The notes beneath the pieces are model-generated. The model was not told the DNA's origin. It saw only the letters and a list, made by a program, of their open reading frames with translations, and did not search any database. Below, piece by piece: positions 7,072 through 14,357 of a stretch of 20,329 nt of DNA. Source of the stretch: Clostridium sp. CAG:245. GTDB taxonomy: Bacteria; Bacillota; Clostridia; TANB77; CAG-508. The number at the start of each line of letters is the position of its first letter. Within the stretch, counting starts at the first letter, position 1. Made by a program: the position numbers and the translations under genes. Where the stretch lies: positions 16,018 through 36,346 of the forward strand of contig FR880013.1 of NCBI GenBank assembly GCA_000435175.1. The letters are read 5' to 3'.

Positions 7072-7104
7072 AGCAGGGACTGCGACCCTGCTTTTTCTTT
7101 TTTA
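7072..7104 (+). terminator. Terminator of the candidate toxin mRNA
   Basis: AGCAGGG (7072-7078) and CCCTGCT (7086-7092) form a GC-rich stem with loop ACTGCGA, followed by TTTTTCTTTTTT. The CTGCGA in the loop recurs in the loop of the neighbouring antisense terminator. Confidence 0.9.
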
Positions 7105-7106
7105 TT

Positions 7107-7179
7107 AAAAATAAAAAAAGAGATATATCTGCGAAATATATCTCGTGCAATTTCGTGTCTTCAAACGAATTTGCTAGCT
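7107..7179 (-). ncRNA. Candidate antitoxin small RNA, convergent to the toxin
   Basis: A perfect promoter on the minus strand predicts a start near 7179. The RNA would run about 70 nt. It first carries the complement of repeat 7145-7171, which includes a small hairpin, TTCGT...ACGAA. It then has a terminator hairpin, GAGATATAT/ATATATCTC (7144-7136 with 7128-7120), followed by TTTTTTTATTTTT down to about 7107. Its terminator loop, UUCGCAG, is complementary to CUGCGA in the toxin mRNA terminator loop. It hardly overlaps the toxin transcript on the DNA, so pairing would be through the repeats and the loops. The ends are estimates from motifs. Confidence 0.6.
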
Positions 7180-7185
7180 AATGTT

Positions 7186-7214
7186 ATTATAACATCAATT
7201 ATATTATATGTCAA
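7186..7214 (-). promoter_or_regulatory. Consensus sigma-A promoter of the antitoxin RNA
   Basis: Minus strand TTGACA (7214-7209), exactly 17 bases, TATAAT (7191-7186): both hexamers are perfect. It is the strongest promoter I found in the window, and no ORF of note follows it, which argues for a short non-coding RNA. Confidence 0.85.
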
Positions 7215-7319
7215 ACGATTTAAAAAAATTCATTCATTACAAATTAATTCATCTATTTTATTGTTATTTTACTCTTTTTATGTTATATATTAGTTAATAT
7301 TTTTATAAAGGGATGTATT

Positions 7320-8363
7320 ATGAATTTTTTAGAGTTTAACGAAAAAAATGCTAAAAAATTTAGCAAACGAGTTACTATTGCTGGTATTTCTATATCTATT
7401 CCAATAGCCTTGTTGTTACTTGGAATGATTGTTTTTGTTGTTTTATTTTTACATGAGTTTTATAATCTTATGAATCTGACTACAACATTTGAAATTTCCA
7501 AGATTTTAAAAAATCAGTACAAAAAAGATTTTAATGTAGTTGAAGAAGTCAATATTATAGACGATAAAGGAAACGGTTTATATATGATGTCACCAGCCGA
7601 TAATTCTAATATTGTTTTTTATGCATATAAAACCGGAAGTACTGCTACTATCGATTATGAACAATATTTAATAAAAGATTATGTTACCGAATATGTTAAA
7701 AATAATTCTGAAATTTATTGTTTTGATACAAACTTTCTACTCTTTGACACTAACTTTTTTAGATATTCTTATAATATTGATATAAATAATTATTCCGGTT
7801 TACCTGATGCTTGTGAAAAAATTTATAATTTAAACAAATATATTGATAAAAAACTTTCTAAAAAATTGCCACATTATCACAGTTCTGATTTTGCTGGTCA
7901 TATTCATAAAGATGATTGGACTTATGATTTAAGTTACACTGCCCATTCTAATCTTGACGAGTTCATTTCAGAGGCTCAATATAGATATGCTAAGCATTTC
8001 AGAGATATAGAACCAGAATTACGCAATGTTTATAAGCCTGAAAACTTGGAGCTAAAAGTTAATGGCAAGATAGTCTCTCATACTTCAATTTCTGTTGGAT
8101 ATGCAACTTATAATACCAATATTTCGGAATATGAAGCTAATATTTTGAATATACTGGATTATGTAGATAATATAGAAGTTATAACAGACCATTCTGAGAA
8201 ATACATGATATATAATGGAAAAAAATATAAATTTCATTATACAGATAGCACACTAAAAAAGAACGATATTCCATACATTTGCAGAATGAGCTATTTAGAG
8301 GAAGTTTTTAATGCTAAAATTAAATACGATTATGATAATTTAATATTAGAAATAAATATTTAA
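7320..8363 (+). CDS. Membrane-anchored protein of unknown function, copper amine oxidase-N-like C-terminus
   Basis: A 347-residue protein starts at ATG 7320 behind AAAGGGA. Residues 1-18 are charged and cytoplasmic, 20-44 form a single membrane segment, and the rest would be outside the cell. I do not recognise the central region (about 50-270). The last 35 residues, KKNDIPYICRMSYLEEVFNAKIKYDYDNLILEI, follow the pattern of the copper amine oxidase N-terminal-like (stalk) domain, in which a 'PLR..AE.LGA.V.WD....I.I' motif is typical. That domain is common in clostridial surface proteins and does not imply amine oxidase activity. A tyrosine- and asparagine-rich composition fits an extracellular location. 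The gene ends at a strong terminator. Confidence 0.65.
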   Translation: MNFLEFNEKNAKKFSKRVTIAGISISIPIALLLLGMIVFVVLFLHEFYNLMNLTTTFEISKILKNQYKKDFNVVEEVNIIDDKGNGLYMMSPADNSNIVFYAYKTGSTATIDYEQYLIKDYVTEYVKNNSEIYCFDTNFLLFDTNFFRYSYNIDINNYSGLPDACEKIYNLNKYIDKKLSKKLPHYHSSDFAGHIHKDDWTYDLSYTAHSNLDEFISEAQYRYAKHFRDIEPELRNVYKPENLELKVNGKIVSHTSISVGYATYNTNISEYEANILNILDYVDNIEVITDHSEKYMIYNGKKYKFHYTDSTLKKNDIPYICRMSYLEEVFNAKIKYDYDNLILEINI

Positions 8364-8368
8364 GTTTT

Positions 8369-8409
8369 AAAAGAACTATTTGAGTAAGAAACTCTAAATA
8401 GTTCTTTTT
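8369..8409. terminator. Intrinsic terminator, probably bidirectional
   Basis: AAAAGAACTATTTGAG pairs with CTCTAAATAGTTCTTTT around a short loop and ends in TTTTT. The A-run on the 5' side could also end the convergent aminopeptidase transcript. Confidence 0.85.
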
Positions 8410-8453
8410 GTACATTTTTTTCTCCGTCCCCAAAATGTATCCCCAAAATGTAC
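8410..8453. repeat. Tandem 13-mer inside an inverted repeat
   Basis: TCCCCAAAATGTA occurs twice in direct succession (8427-8439, 8440-8452). The whole is bounded by GTACATTTT (8410-8418) and AAAATGTAC (8445-8453), a perfect 9-bp inverted repeat abutting the aminopeptidase stop codon. It may be a small repetitive intergenic element; no U-tract follows it. Confidence 0.6.
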
Positions 8454-9866
8454 CTAGCTTCTAAAGAATGCTTCATATCCCTTATATGCTTGGTATACAT
8501 CGTATTTGCTGGTTACTTCGTATGGTGCGTGCATTGAAAGTACTGGTACTCCGCAGTCTAATACGTCTACACCTTTGTTTGCTAAGATGTATGCTATTGT
8601 TCCGCCACCGCCTAGGTCTACTCTTCCTAGTTCTGCTATTTGGTAACCTACGTTGTTTGATTCAAATATTCCACGTACGTATGCTACAAATTCTGCGTTT
8701 GCATCTGAGCCGTTTGCTTTTCCGGCAACTCCTGTGTATTTGCTTATTCCAACTCCTTTGTTTAAGAATGAAGCATTGTGCAGGTCTGCTACTGATGCAT
8801 ATATTGGGTCTAATCCTGCATCTACGTCTGCTGATAACATTCTAGAGTTGCAGAACATTTTGTCTAATAGGTTTGGTCTGTTTACTCCTAATTTATTTAG
8901 TACGTCTGACATGAATGTGCTAAATACATTTGATTCCATTCCTGTATTTCCCATGCTTCCTATTTCTTCTTTGTCAACAAATAGGCAAGCTGCTGTTTTT
9001 GTTGGGTTTTCTATATTTAATATAGCTGTTAAAGACGTGTAAACAGAAACTTTATCATCTTGACCATATCCGGCAATTAAGCTTTCGTCAAATCCTAAAC
9101 TTCTGCATTTGAATGCTGGAACTAGCTCTAATTCTGCACTTAAGAAGTCTTTTTCTACTATTCCATATTTTCTGTTTAATATATTTAATATATTTAATTT
9201 TACTTTTTCAGATACTTTTTCATCATTGTATGGAATGCTTCCTATCAATAGGTTTAGGTTCTCTCCTTCTACCCCATCTTTTAATTTCTTTTGCATTTGC
9301 TCTTGAGCTAAATGTGGCAATAAATCTGTGATTGTAAATATTGGGTCTTCATCAGATTCTCCAATGTTTACTTCTATTTTTTCGCCATTTGTCTTAGCAA
9401 TTACACCATGAATTGATAATGGTATTGTTGTCCATTGATATTTCTTTATTCCACCATAGTAGTGTGTTTTAAAATATACGAATCCTTTATCTTCGTAAAT
9501 TGGATTTGGTTTTAAATCTAGTCTTGGCGAATCAGCATGAGATCCAATTATGTTTATTCCATTTTCTATGTTCTCTGTTCCAATTACAACTAGAAATAAG
9601 TTTTTATCTCTATTTACATAGTAAACCTTGTCTCCTGGCTTTAAACTCTCATATTCATCTATGCTTTTAAAACCTCTTTCTCTAGCCATTTGCGTTGCAT
9701 TCTTTACTATTTCTCTTTCTGTTTTAGATTTACTTAAAAAGTTGATGTAACCATCACAATATTGGAAGATTTTTCTTCCGTCTTCTTCAGATGTGCTCTC
9801 CCATCCGTTCTTTTTACAATCAAAAAGTCTTTCTTTTAATTCCTCTCCTTGAGTTTTTTCTGACAT
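8454..9866 (-). CDS. apeB: M18 family zinc aminopeptidase
   Basis: A 470-residue cytosolic metallopeptidase, the usual length for M18. It removes N-terminal residues from peptides using two zinc ions in a dodecameric shell. Visible metal and catalytic motifs in order: GSHADSPRLD (His110, with Asp112 as the likely catalytic-support residue), GQDDKVS (Asp270/271, bridging), DKEEIGSMG (Glu300 base and Glu301), SADVDAG (Asp347/349), and SMHAPYEV (His446). The helical region that separates the two halves of the catalytic domain is present. Start ATG 9866 is chosen from the family N-terminus; AAAGGA lies rather far upstream. A 36-codon ORF with a much better ribosome binding site precedes it by 49 bases, so translation could be coupled or regulated. 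The likely job is peptide turnover. Confidence 0.95.
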   Translation of the reverse strand: MSEKTQGEELKERLFDCKKNGWESTSEEDGRKIFQYCDGYINFLSKSKTEREIVKNATQMARERGFKSIDEYESLKPGDKVYYVNRDKNLFLVVIGTENIENGINIIGSHADSPRLDLKPNPIYEDKGFVYFKTHYYGGIKKYQWTTIPLSIHGVIAKTNGEKIEVNIGESDEDPIFTITDLLPHLAQEQMQKKLKDGVEGENLNLLIGSIPYNDEKVSEKVKLNILNILNRKYGIVEKDFLSAELELVPAFKCRSLGFDESLIAGYGQDDKVSVYTSLTAILNIENPTKTAACLFVDKEEIGSMGNTGMESNVFSTFMSDVLNKLGVNRPNLLDKMFCNSRMLSADVDAGLDPIYASVADLHNASFLNKGVGISKYTGVAGKANGSDANAEFVAYVRGIFESNNVGYQIAELGRVDLGGGGTIAYILANKGVDVLDCGVPVLSMHAPYEVTSKYDVYQAYKGYEAFFRS

Positions 9867-9915
9867 ATATTTATCACATTCCTTTCTTATAAGTACAAGT
9901 CAGCTTGGAAAAGAA

Positions 9916-10026
9916 TTAAATTTTGGCAAGGAAAATGAATTTCAAAGGCAAGGGTGCATACGTGGTGTATGTAACCGCATTTGAGATTATATATTTGACG
10001 TAGCCAAAATTGTAATTATTTTTCAA
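9916..10026 (-). CDS. Possible 36-residue leader ORF upstream of the aminopeptidase
   Basis: TTG 10026 follows AAAAGGAGGT with a six-base spacing, an optimal ribosome binding site, and opens a frame of 36 codons ending at 9916. The peptide includes NFGYVKYIISNAVTYTTYAP and ends PLPLKFIFLAKI; it has one acidic residue at most and is rich in Tyr and Thr. Within it, CATACACCACGTATG can form a short hairpin, and GGCAAGG occurs twice on the opposite strand. No family is recognised. It may be a leader peptide, a small membrane-associated protein or a translated fossil. The remaining part of the 396-base gap up to 10262 contains the VanW-gene promoter and AT-rich sequence. Confidence 0.4.
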   Translation of the reverse strand: MKNNYNFGYVKYIISNAVTYTTYAPLPLKFIFLAKI

Positions 10027-10170
10027 GCTTTTACCTCCTTTTGCTTCCCATAGTATACCATTATACATATTTTTTTTCTAGTTATTATTTACAATTTTTT
10101 TAATTATTATTAATGCTACTCGAAAAAGATTATTATTTTTTCGCATTTACTTCTATTAAATATTTATTTA

Positions 10171-10236
10171 TGTTATAATCTTATTACTAATATTTTTTAG
10201 TAATTTGAATATTCTTTATAAAAGCATTTTATGCTT
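10171..10236 (+). promoter_or_regulatory. Extended -10 promoter and hairpin leader of the VanW gene
   Basis: TGTTATAAT (10171-10179) is an extended -10 without a good -35. The leader then holds two small perfect hairpins: ATTACTAA/TTAGTAAT (10183-10190 and 10197-10204), and AAGCAT/ATGCTT around 10222-10236. Their role is unknown. Confidence 0.45.
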
Positions 10237-10262
10237 AATAATTTTACATGGAGACAATACAA

Positions 10263-11921
10263 ATGAACAAACTAATTACTTCTAGCACAGATGAAAAAAC
10301 AGACGAAATAGATGAAATTTTGCAAGATGCGGAAAATATTATTTTGGCTTCTAATGGAGATACAAAAAAACATATTCGAAATAAAGGTCTAATAATTTTT
10401 GCAATTGTAATCGCAATTTTAGCAATTTTACTACTTGCGTTTTCCACAGTTTTTGCACTTATAAACATTAATAGTAATAAGATTATGAATGGAGTATTTA
10501 TTCAAGGAATTGATGTGTCGGGTTTGACTACGGATGAAGCTAAAGAAAAAGTTTCTAATATTGTTAATAAACATTTGGCTTGCAAAATTGTGGTTAAACG
10601 TGATGATTTTGAAGGCGTGTTTATGCCAGAGCAACTTGGTGTAACTTTCGATGCAGATTCAGTCATAAATCAAGCTTATACTGTTGGTCGTGACGGTAAT
10701 ATTTTCGAGAATAATTATTCAATTTTAAATTGTTTATTAAATAATTATAATATTTCTACTAATATAAATTTTGATGATGAGTTTTTATCTTCTGTTATTA
10801 GTGAAATAAATAAATTGCTACCAGATAAGGTCGTAAACCCTGATTATTATATTGATGATGATAATAATTTGATTATTACTGCTGGTAAAGACGGTGTTAT
10901 TGTTGATGAACAAGAATTCAAAAAAGAACTTTCTAAATTGCTCGATGATTTTGATAATGATGAACCAACGCTAGTTGCACCAGTAAAAAACGCAACAGCA
11001 AAAAAAATTGATTTAGATGAAATTTATAAAAATATTTATAAAGCTCCAGTCGATGCGTCTTATACTGTTGACCCTTATGTTGTGTATCCTTCTTCTAATG
11101 GTGTTGATTTTAAGATTTCATTAGATGAAGCAAAAGAAATGCTAAAAACAGAACAAGACGAATATAGTATTCCATTAAAAACATTATACCCTAATGTTAC
11201 AACAAATCAGATTGGAAACGAAGCCTTTCCAGATATGCTTTCAAGTTTTTCTACATCATACACAAGCAGTGGTTATAATAGGTCTACAAACATAGAGCTC
11301 GCAGCAAAAAAACTTGATGGATATGTGTTAATGCCTGGTGAAACTGCTTCTTACAATCAAATAGTTGGTCAACGTACTAAAGCCGCTGGTTTTAAAGAAG
11401 GAGCTGCATATTCAAATGGAAAAGTAGTTCAAGAGGTTGGTGGTGGAATTTGCCAGGTTTCTTCAACACTATACAATGCAGTTTTATATGCTAATTTAGA
11501 AATAGTAGAAAGGTATAACCACGGTTTTGCGCCTTCATATGTAAAACCAGGCTTAGATGCCACTGTATCTTGGGGCGGTCCAGATTTTAAATTTAAAAAT
11601 AATCGCGATTATCCTATAAGAATACGTACAAATACCTCTGGAAAAAAAGTAAGAATTTATATTTATGGATTAAAAACAGATAATGACTACAAAGTTGTAT
11701 TAGATGCACAATATGTTTCGAGTGTTCCTTTTACAACTACTTATCAAAAAGATTCATCACTTGCAAGTGGTCGATCTAAGGTAATTCAGAGTGGTTCAAA
11801 TGGGTGCAAAACAGTTACATACAAATATTTGTATAATAAAAATGGAACTTTGGTATCTTCAGAATGCCTTTCAAGAGATACATATAATCCACATAATAAA
11901 ATAATAGCAGTTGGTTATTAA
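10263..11921 (+). CDS. VanW family envelope protein with C-terminal G5 domain
   Basis: ATG 10263 is preferred (GGAG about ten bases upstream, giving 552 residues); ATG 10248 overlaps that GGAG. A cytoplasmic acidic N-terminus (1-40) leads to one membrane segment (42-66). The extracellular part has two peptidoglycan-binding_4-like (YoaR-type) regions starting GVFIQGIDVSGLTTDEAKEK (about 70-320). The VanW domain (about 335-470) shows NRSTNIELAAKKLDGYVLMPGETASYN, EVGGGICQVSSTLYNAVL and NHGFAPSYV...GLDATV. A G5 domain (about 475-552) has VPFTTTYQKDSSLASGRSKV...GSNGCKTVTYKY. VanW is an accessory protein in some vancomycin-resistance clusters, but chromosomal relatives are common and no resistance genes are near. 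A wall-associated role is inferred. Confidence 0.92.
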   Translation: MNKLITSSTDEKTDEIDEILQDAENIILASNGDTKKHIRNKGLIIFAIVIAILAILLLAFSTVFALININSNKIMNGVFIQGIDVSGLTTDEAKEKVSNIVNKHLACKIVVKRDDFEGVFMPEQLGVTFDADSVINQAYTVGRDGNIFENNYSILNCLLNNYNISTNINFDDEFLSSVISEINKLLPDKVVNPDYYIDDDNNLIITAGKDGVIVDEQEFKKELSKLLDDFDNDEPTLVAPVKNATAKKIDLDEIYKNIYKAPVDASYTVDPYVVYPSSNGVDFKISLDEAKEMLKTEQDEYSIPLKTLYPNVTTNQIGNEAFPDMLSSFSTSYTSSGYNRSTNIELAAKKLDGYVLMPGETASYNQIVGQRTKAAGFKEGAAYSNGKVVQEVGGGICQVSSTLYNAVLYANLEIVERYNHGFAPSYVKPGLDATVSWGGPDFKFKNNRDYPIRIRTNTSGKKVRIYIYGLKTDNDYKVVLDAQYVSSVPFTTTYQKDSSLASGRSKVIQSGSNGCKTVTYKYLYNKNGTLVSSECLSRDTYNPHNKIIAVGY

Positions 11922-11943
11922 ACCAAACTGCTATTATTTTTAT
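11899..11943. terminator. Bidirectional terminator overlapping the VanW gene stop
   Basis: AATAATAGCAGTTGGTT pairs with AACCAAACTGCTATTATT (one bulge), with the TAA stop codon in the four-base loop region, then TTTTTATTT. A-rich sequence on the other side suits the convergent minus-strand gene as well. Confidence 0.85.
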
Positions 11944-11959
11944 TTACTAAATTTATATT

Positions 11960-12916
11960 TTAATTTTGTGGTATTTCTATTCTAATGCTTCCAAAATTTT
12001 TATATGCTCCGATGTTTGTGTAATGTGAATATGCGCCATAATCAAGTACTATTCTTTCAAATGCTGTGTATTTTATTATTTTGTTTGAACTATATCTACT
12101 ATAATATTTTATTGTAACAGTTTGTGTATATCCTGCAGGTATTTTTTTATCATTTTCTGAAAGTTCATGTGTATAAGCTTGATATTGTGTTCCATTTTTA
12201 TCTTCTATATACATTGTGCTATCTATGCTTGGGTCATTTATTAATATTGGCGTATCTCCATTGTTCGTAATTTCAAATGTAAATGATTGATAATCAAAAT
12301 ATACATTTGTTTCTACTACCTTTATTTTTACATTATTCGATTCTTGTGTTTTATTTATTTGTTGCTTTCCTATATAACTATTTATGTTTAATTTTGTCTG
12401 GCCATTCTCATTTACAATTGTAATATAATCTTGTGTTATATTAGATTCATCAAAATTTCCCGTTGCTAAAGCATTTTCTGCAAATCTTACTTTATAAATA
12501 TTTCCAACCCAATTTTCTACTGTAATTTCTCTTTGAGAACCTCCAAATACTGGATTATAGTAAACTGTTTTAAAATCATCTTTTGTTGGATACATTTGCT
12601 CTTTACAATCACTTGATAATAAATCATAAGCTGCATCTATATCTCCATTATTACAATATGTTGCAAAATTATCTATTATAGTTATAGTTTTTTTCTGGTC
12701 GCTTGTTATTTGTTCTCCAGTTATTGGAGATGTATCCGATTTTATTGAAACTGTATTCATTTTTGTTGTATTTGTTACTGTCTCATTTTTAGGTTGTTCT
12801 TTTTGTTTTAAACTTGAGTTTATTACATTTATCATTACAAAGATTAATATTGCAACGCCTATTACTATCCAAATAGTTCTCCTGTGCAAGTTATACCAAT
12901 GCATAAAACCTTCCAT
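11960..12916 (-). CDS. Membrane-anchored protein with probable NTF2-like and Ig-like domains
   Basis: A 318-residue protein starts at ATG 12916 after AGGAGG. Residues 15-32 form the only membrane segment; a Thr/Asn/Lys-rich linker follows (about 35-72). Residues about 75-175 have the pattern of an NTF2-like (DUF4878/TcpC-type) fold: IIDNFATYCNNGDIDAAYDLLSSDCKEQMYPTKDDFKTVYY, then strands up to the SYIGKQQ stretch. Residues about 190-318 are beta-rich and resemble a DUF4352-like Ig fold (FTFEITNNGDTPILINDPS, PAGYTQTVTIKYY). No catalytic motif is visible. It shares its anchor-plus-NTF2 plan with the upstream gene and is last in a three-gene cluster with a large wall hydrolase, so a structural or envelope-assembly role is plausible. 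An intergenic hairpin separates it from the previous gene. Confidence 0.6.
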   Translation of the reverse strand: MEGFMHWYNLHRRTIWIVIGVAILIFVMINVINSSLKQKEQPKNETVTNTTKMNTVSIKSDTSPITGEQITSDQKKTITIIDNFATYCNNGDIDAAYDLLSSDCKEQMYPTKDDFKTVYYNPVFGGSQREITVENWVGNIYKVRFAENALATGNFDESNITQDYITIVNENGQTKLNINSYIGKQQINKTQESNNVKIKVVETNVYFDYQSFTFEITNNGDTPILINDPSIDSTMYIEDKNGTQYQAYTHELSENDKKIPAGYTQTVTIKYYSRYSSNKIIKYTAFERIVLDYGAYSHYTNIGAYKNFGSIRIEIPQN

Positions 12917-12944
12917 TATTTTTCCTCCTGTATTTTTAATATTT

Positions 12945-12973
12945 ACGCCAGCATTTTTCTTGCATGCTGGCGT
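12945..12973. repeat. GC-rich intergenic hairpin without a U-tract
   Basis: ACGCCAGCAT (12945-12954) and ATGCTGGCGT (12964-12973) form a perfect 10-bp stem with a nine-base loop. It lies between two co-oriented genes. In their direction it is followed by AAATATT, not a U-run, so it looks like a partial terminator or an mRNA-processing or stability element. In the plus direction TGTTTT follows. Confidence 0.65.
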
Positions 12974-13000
12974 GTTTTAGTAATTTGTATTTTACTTTAA

Positions 13001-14341
13001 TTAGTTTACATTGAAAGACATTACAAAATCTGTACCATCTTTTAATTGCATTATTACCCTCTTATTGCTCTTATTTACACCATCTGATACTGTAATATCA
13101 AATATGTATAAACTTCCTTGTTGTTGGCAATCTCCATATGTCAATTGTTTTCCCTTAAAATTTTGGATTGAATAATTTGCAAAATCTTGTACTGCCTTGA
13201 AGTTAGTTTGTTTAAAAGTAGTATCTAATTTATTATACACATACTCATAATCCTCGTTATTTATTGCATCAAATATTTTTTGAATATTTAATCCAACTTT
13301 AACCTTATCGTTGGCCGAATTATATTTTTCTAAAAATTCTGGTAAATCTATCGTATAAGTATCTAAAACTACTGAATATTTTCCAATTTCTTCTTCCATA
13401 AATATGTAGTATTTGCCTTTTTCATCAACGCAAACATATTCTTTGCCATTTTTATTTTCTACCACTTGATATTTATCTATGCTTGCAACTTCTAAATTAT
13501 TTTTATTATTTTTCACATAACTTTCAAAGTTAGAATATTGGCCAAACTTTTTCTCTGCATATTCAGAATCCAATTTCTGATATGCTGTTCTTGTATCATT
13601 CAGCATTTTTGTTCTATATTCTGAAAAATACTGTATAACTACTTCTTTTTCTGTTCCCTCAATATTAACATCATTATTATAATCATTTGCTTGAATTTTA
13701 GATTTACTTATATTTATATTTTTTGCACTCATATGTTTTTCATAATTATTATTTATAATGTAATCATTCAAAAACATTGAATATGTATTATTTGTATTAT
13801 CTAATTTAACAAGTAAATTTAATTCGTTATTGTTTAACCTTCCTTCCACCAATACAAGCGAAATATCACTTGCAAGATTGCATTGGTACATATTATCTAT
13901 ATTTAAATTATAAATCACTTGTTTTGTATATGTACCATCTTGCTTATATTCATCTTGCATTTTTATTAAAGAGTTATCATTTACATTTTTTAAATAACTT
14001 TCATCCAAAATTCCTTTTAATGCTTCCACTCCATCATCTCGCATTGCTTCTGCAATTTGCGCTGATGTCATTTGTAACTTTGATGCATCAACATATTCAT
14101 CTCCATTTATTTGTTTCATATAGGTAATATAATTTTCCACAATTTCTTTTACAGTAAAATACGTTTTATAGTCTTTTACCTTTCCAAAAGATTCATCTTG
14201 GTTGCTTGCATCTGTTGATGTTTGTGTATTATTCTGATGAACTTCCTGCTTTTTATTAGTATTTATTAACAATATAGTCACTACTACAATCATTATTAAT
14301 AAAATTGCTAGCATTATTAATATCCTTTTAGATTTTTCCAT
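13001..14341 (-). CDS. Membrane-anchored protein with probable repeated NTF2-like domains
   Basis: A 446-residue protein starts at ATG 14341 behind TAGGAGG, only 16 bases after the end of the wall hydrolase gene, so the two are almost certainly co-transcribed. Residues 7-26 form one membrane anchor, then a Gln/Asn/Thr-rich linker (27-55). The extracellular remainder appears to hold two or three alpha/beta units. One begins FTVKEIVENYITYMKQINGD, another IEGTEKEVVIQYFSEYRTKM, and a third VGLNIQKIFDAINNEDYEYVYN, each with a helix-rich start and closing strands as in NTF2-like folds. Proteins with this plan (TcpC/VirB8-like) scaffold Gram-positive conjugation machines, but sequence evidence for that here is weak. 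Function unknown; envelope location likely. Confidence 0.55.
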   Translation of the reverse strand: MEKSKRILIMLAILLIMIVVVTILLINTNKKQEVHQNNTQTSTDASNQDESFGKVKDYKTYFTVKEIVENYITYMKQINGDEYVDASKLQMTSAQIAEAMRDDGVEALKGILDESYLKNVNDNSLIKMQDEYKQDGTYTKQVIYNLNIDNMYQCNLASDISLVLVEGRLNNNELNLLVKLDNTNNTYSMFLNDYIINNNYEKHMSAKNINISKSKIQANDYNNDVNIEGTEKEVVIQYFSEYRTKMLNDTRTAYQKLDSEYAEKKFGQYSNFESYVKNNKNNLEVASIDKYQVVENKNGKEYVCVDEKGKYYIFMEEEIGKYSVVLDTYTIDLPEFLEKYNSANDKVKVGLNIQKIFDAINNEDYEYVYNKLDTTFKQTNFKAVQDFANYSIQNFKGKQLTYGDCQQQGSLYIFDITVSDGVNKSNKRVIMQLKDGTDFVMSFNVN

Positions 14342-14357
14342 TGGTTCCTCCTATCAC

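Larger units (their letters stand above)
6964..7171 (+). repeat. Imperfect 27-nt direct repeat pair linking toxin mRNA and antitoxin RNA
   Basis: 6964-6990 (GTGCAATATAGTGTCTTCAT then ATGAATT) and 7145-7171 (GTGCAATTTCGTGTCTTCAA then ACGAATT) match at 23 of 27 positions in the same orientation. The first copy spans the end of the Shine-Dalgarno and the GTG start. The second is transcribed from the other strand, so its RNA is nearly complementary to the first. The arrangement parallels repeats DRa and DRb of the pAD1 par locus. Confidence 0.75.

Noticed and set aside
6878..7150. A 90-codon minus-strand frame across the small toxin locus
   Set aside because: It runs through two terminators and the antisense RNA, and no ribosome binding site precedes it.
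8468..9331. Leucine-rich plus-strand frames
   Set aside because: They are antisense to the clear M18 aminopeptidase and have no start signals.
10248..11921. VanW gene as a sign of glycopeptide resistance
   Set aside because: No ligase, dehydrogenase, dipeptidase or two-component genes of a van cluster are present; VanW-domain proteins are common in clostridia.
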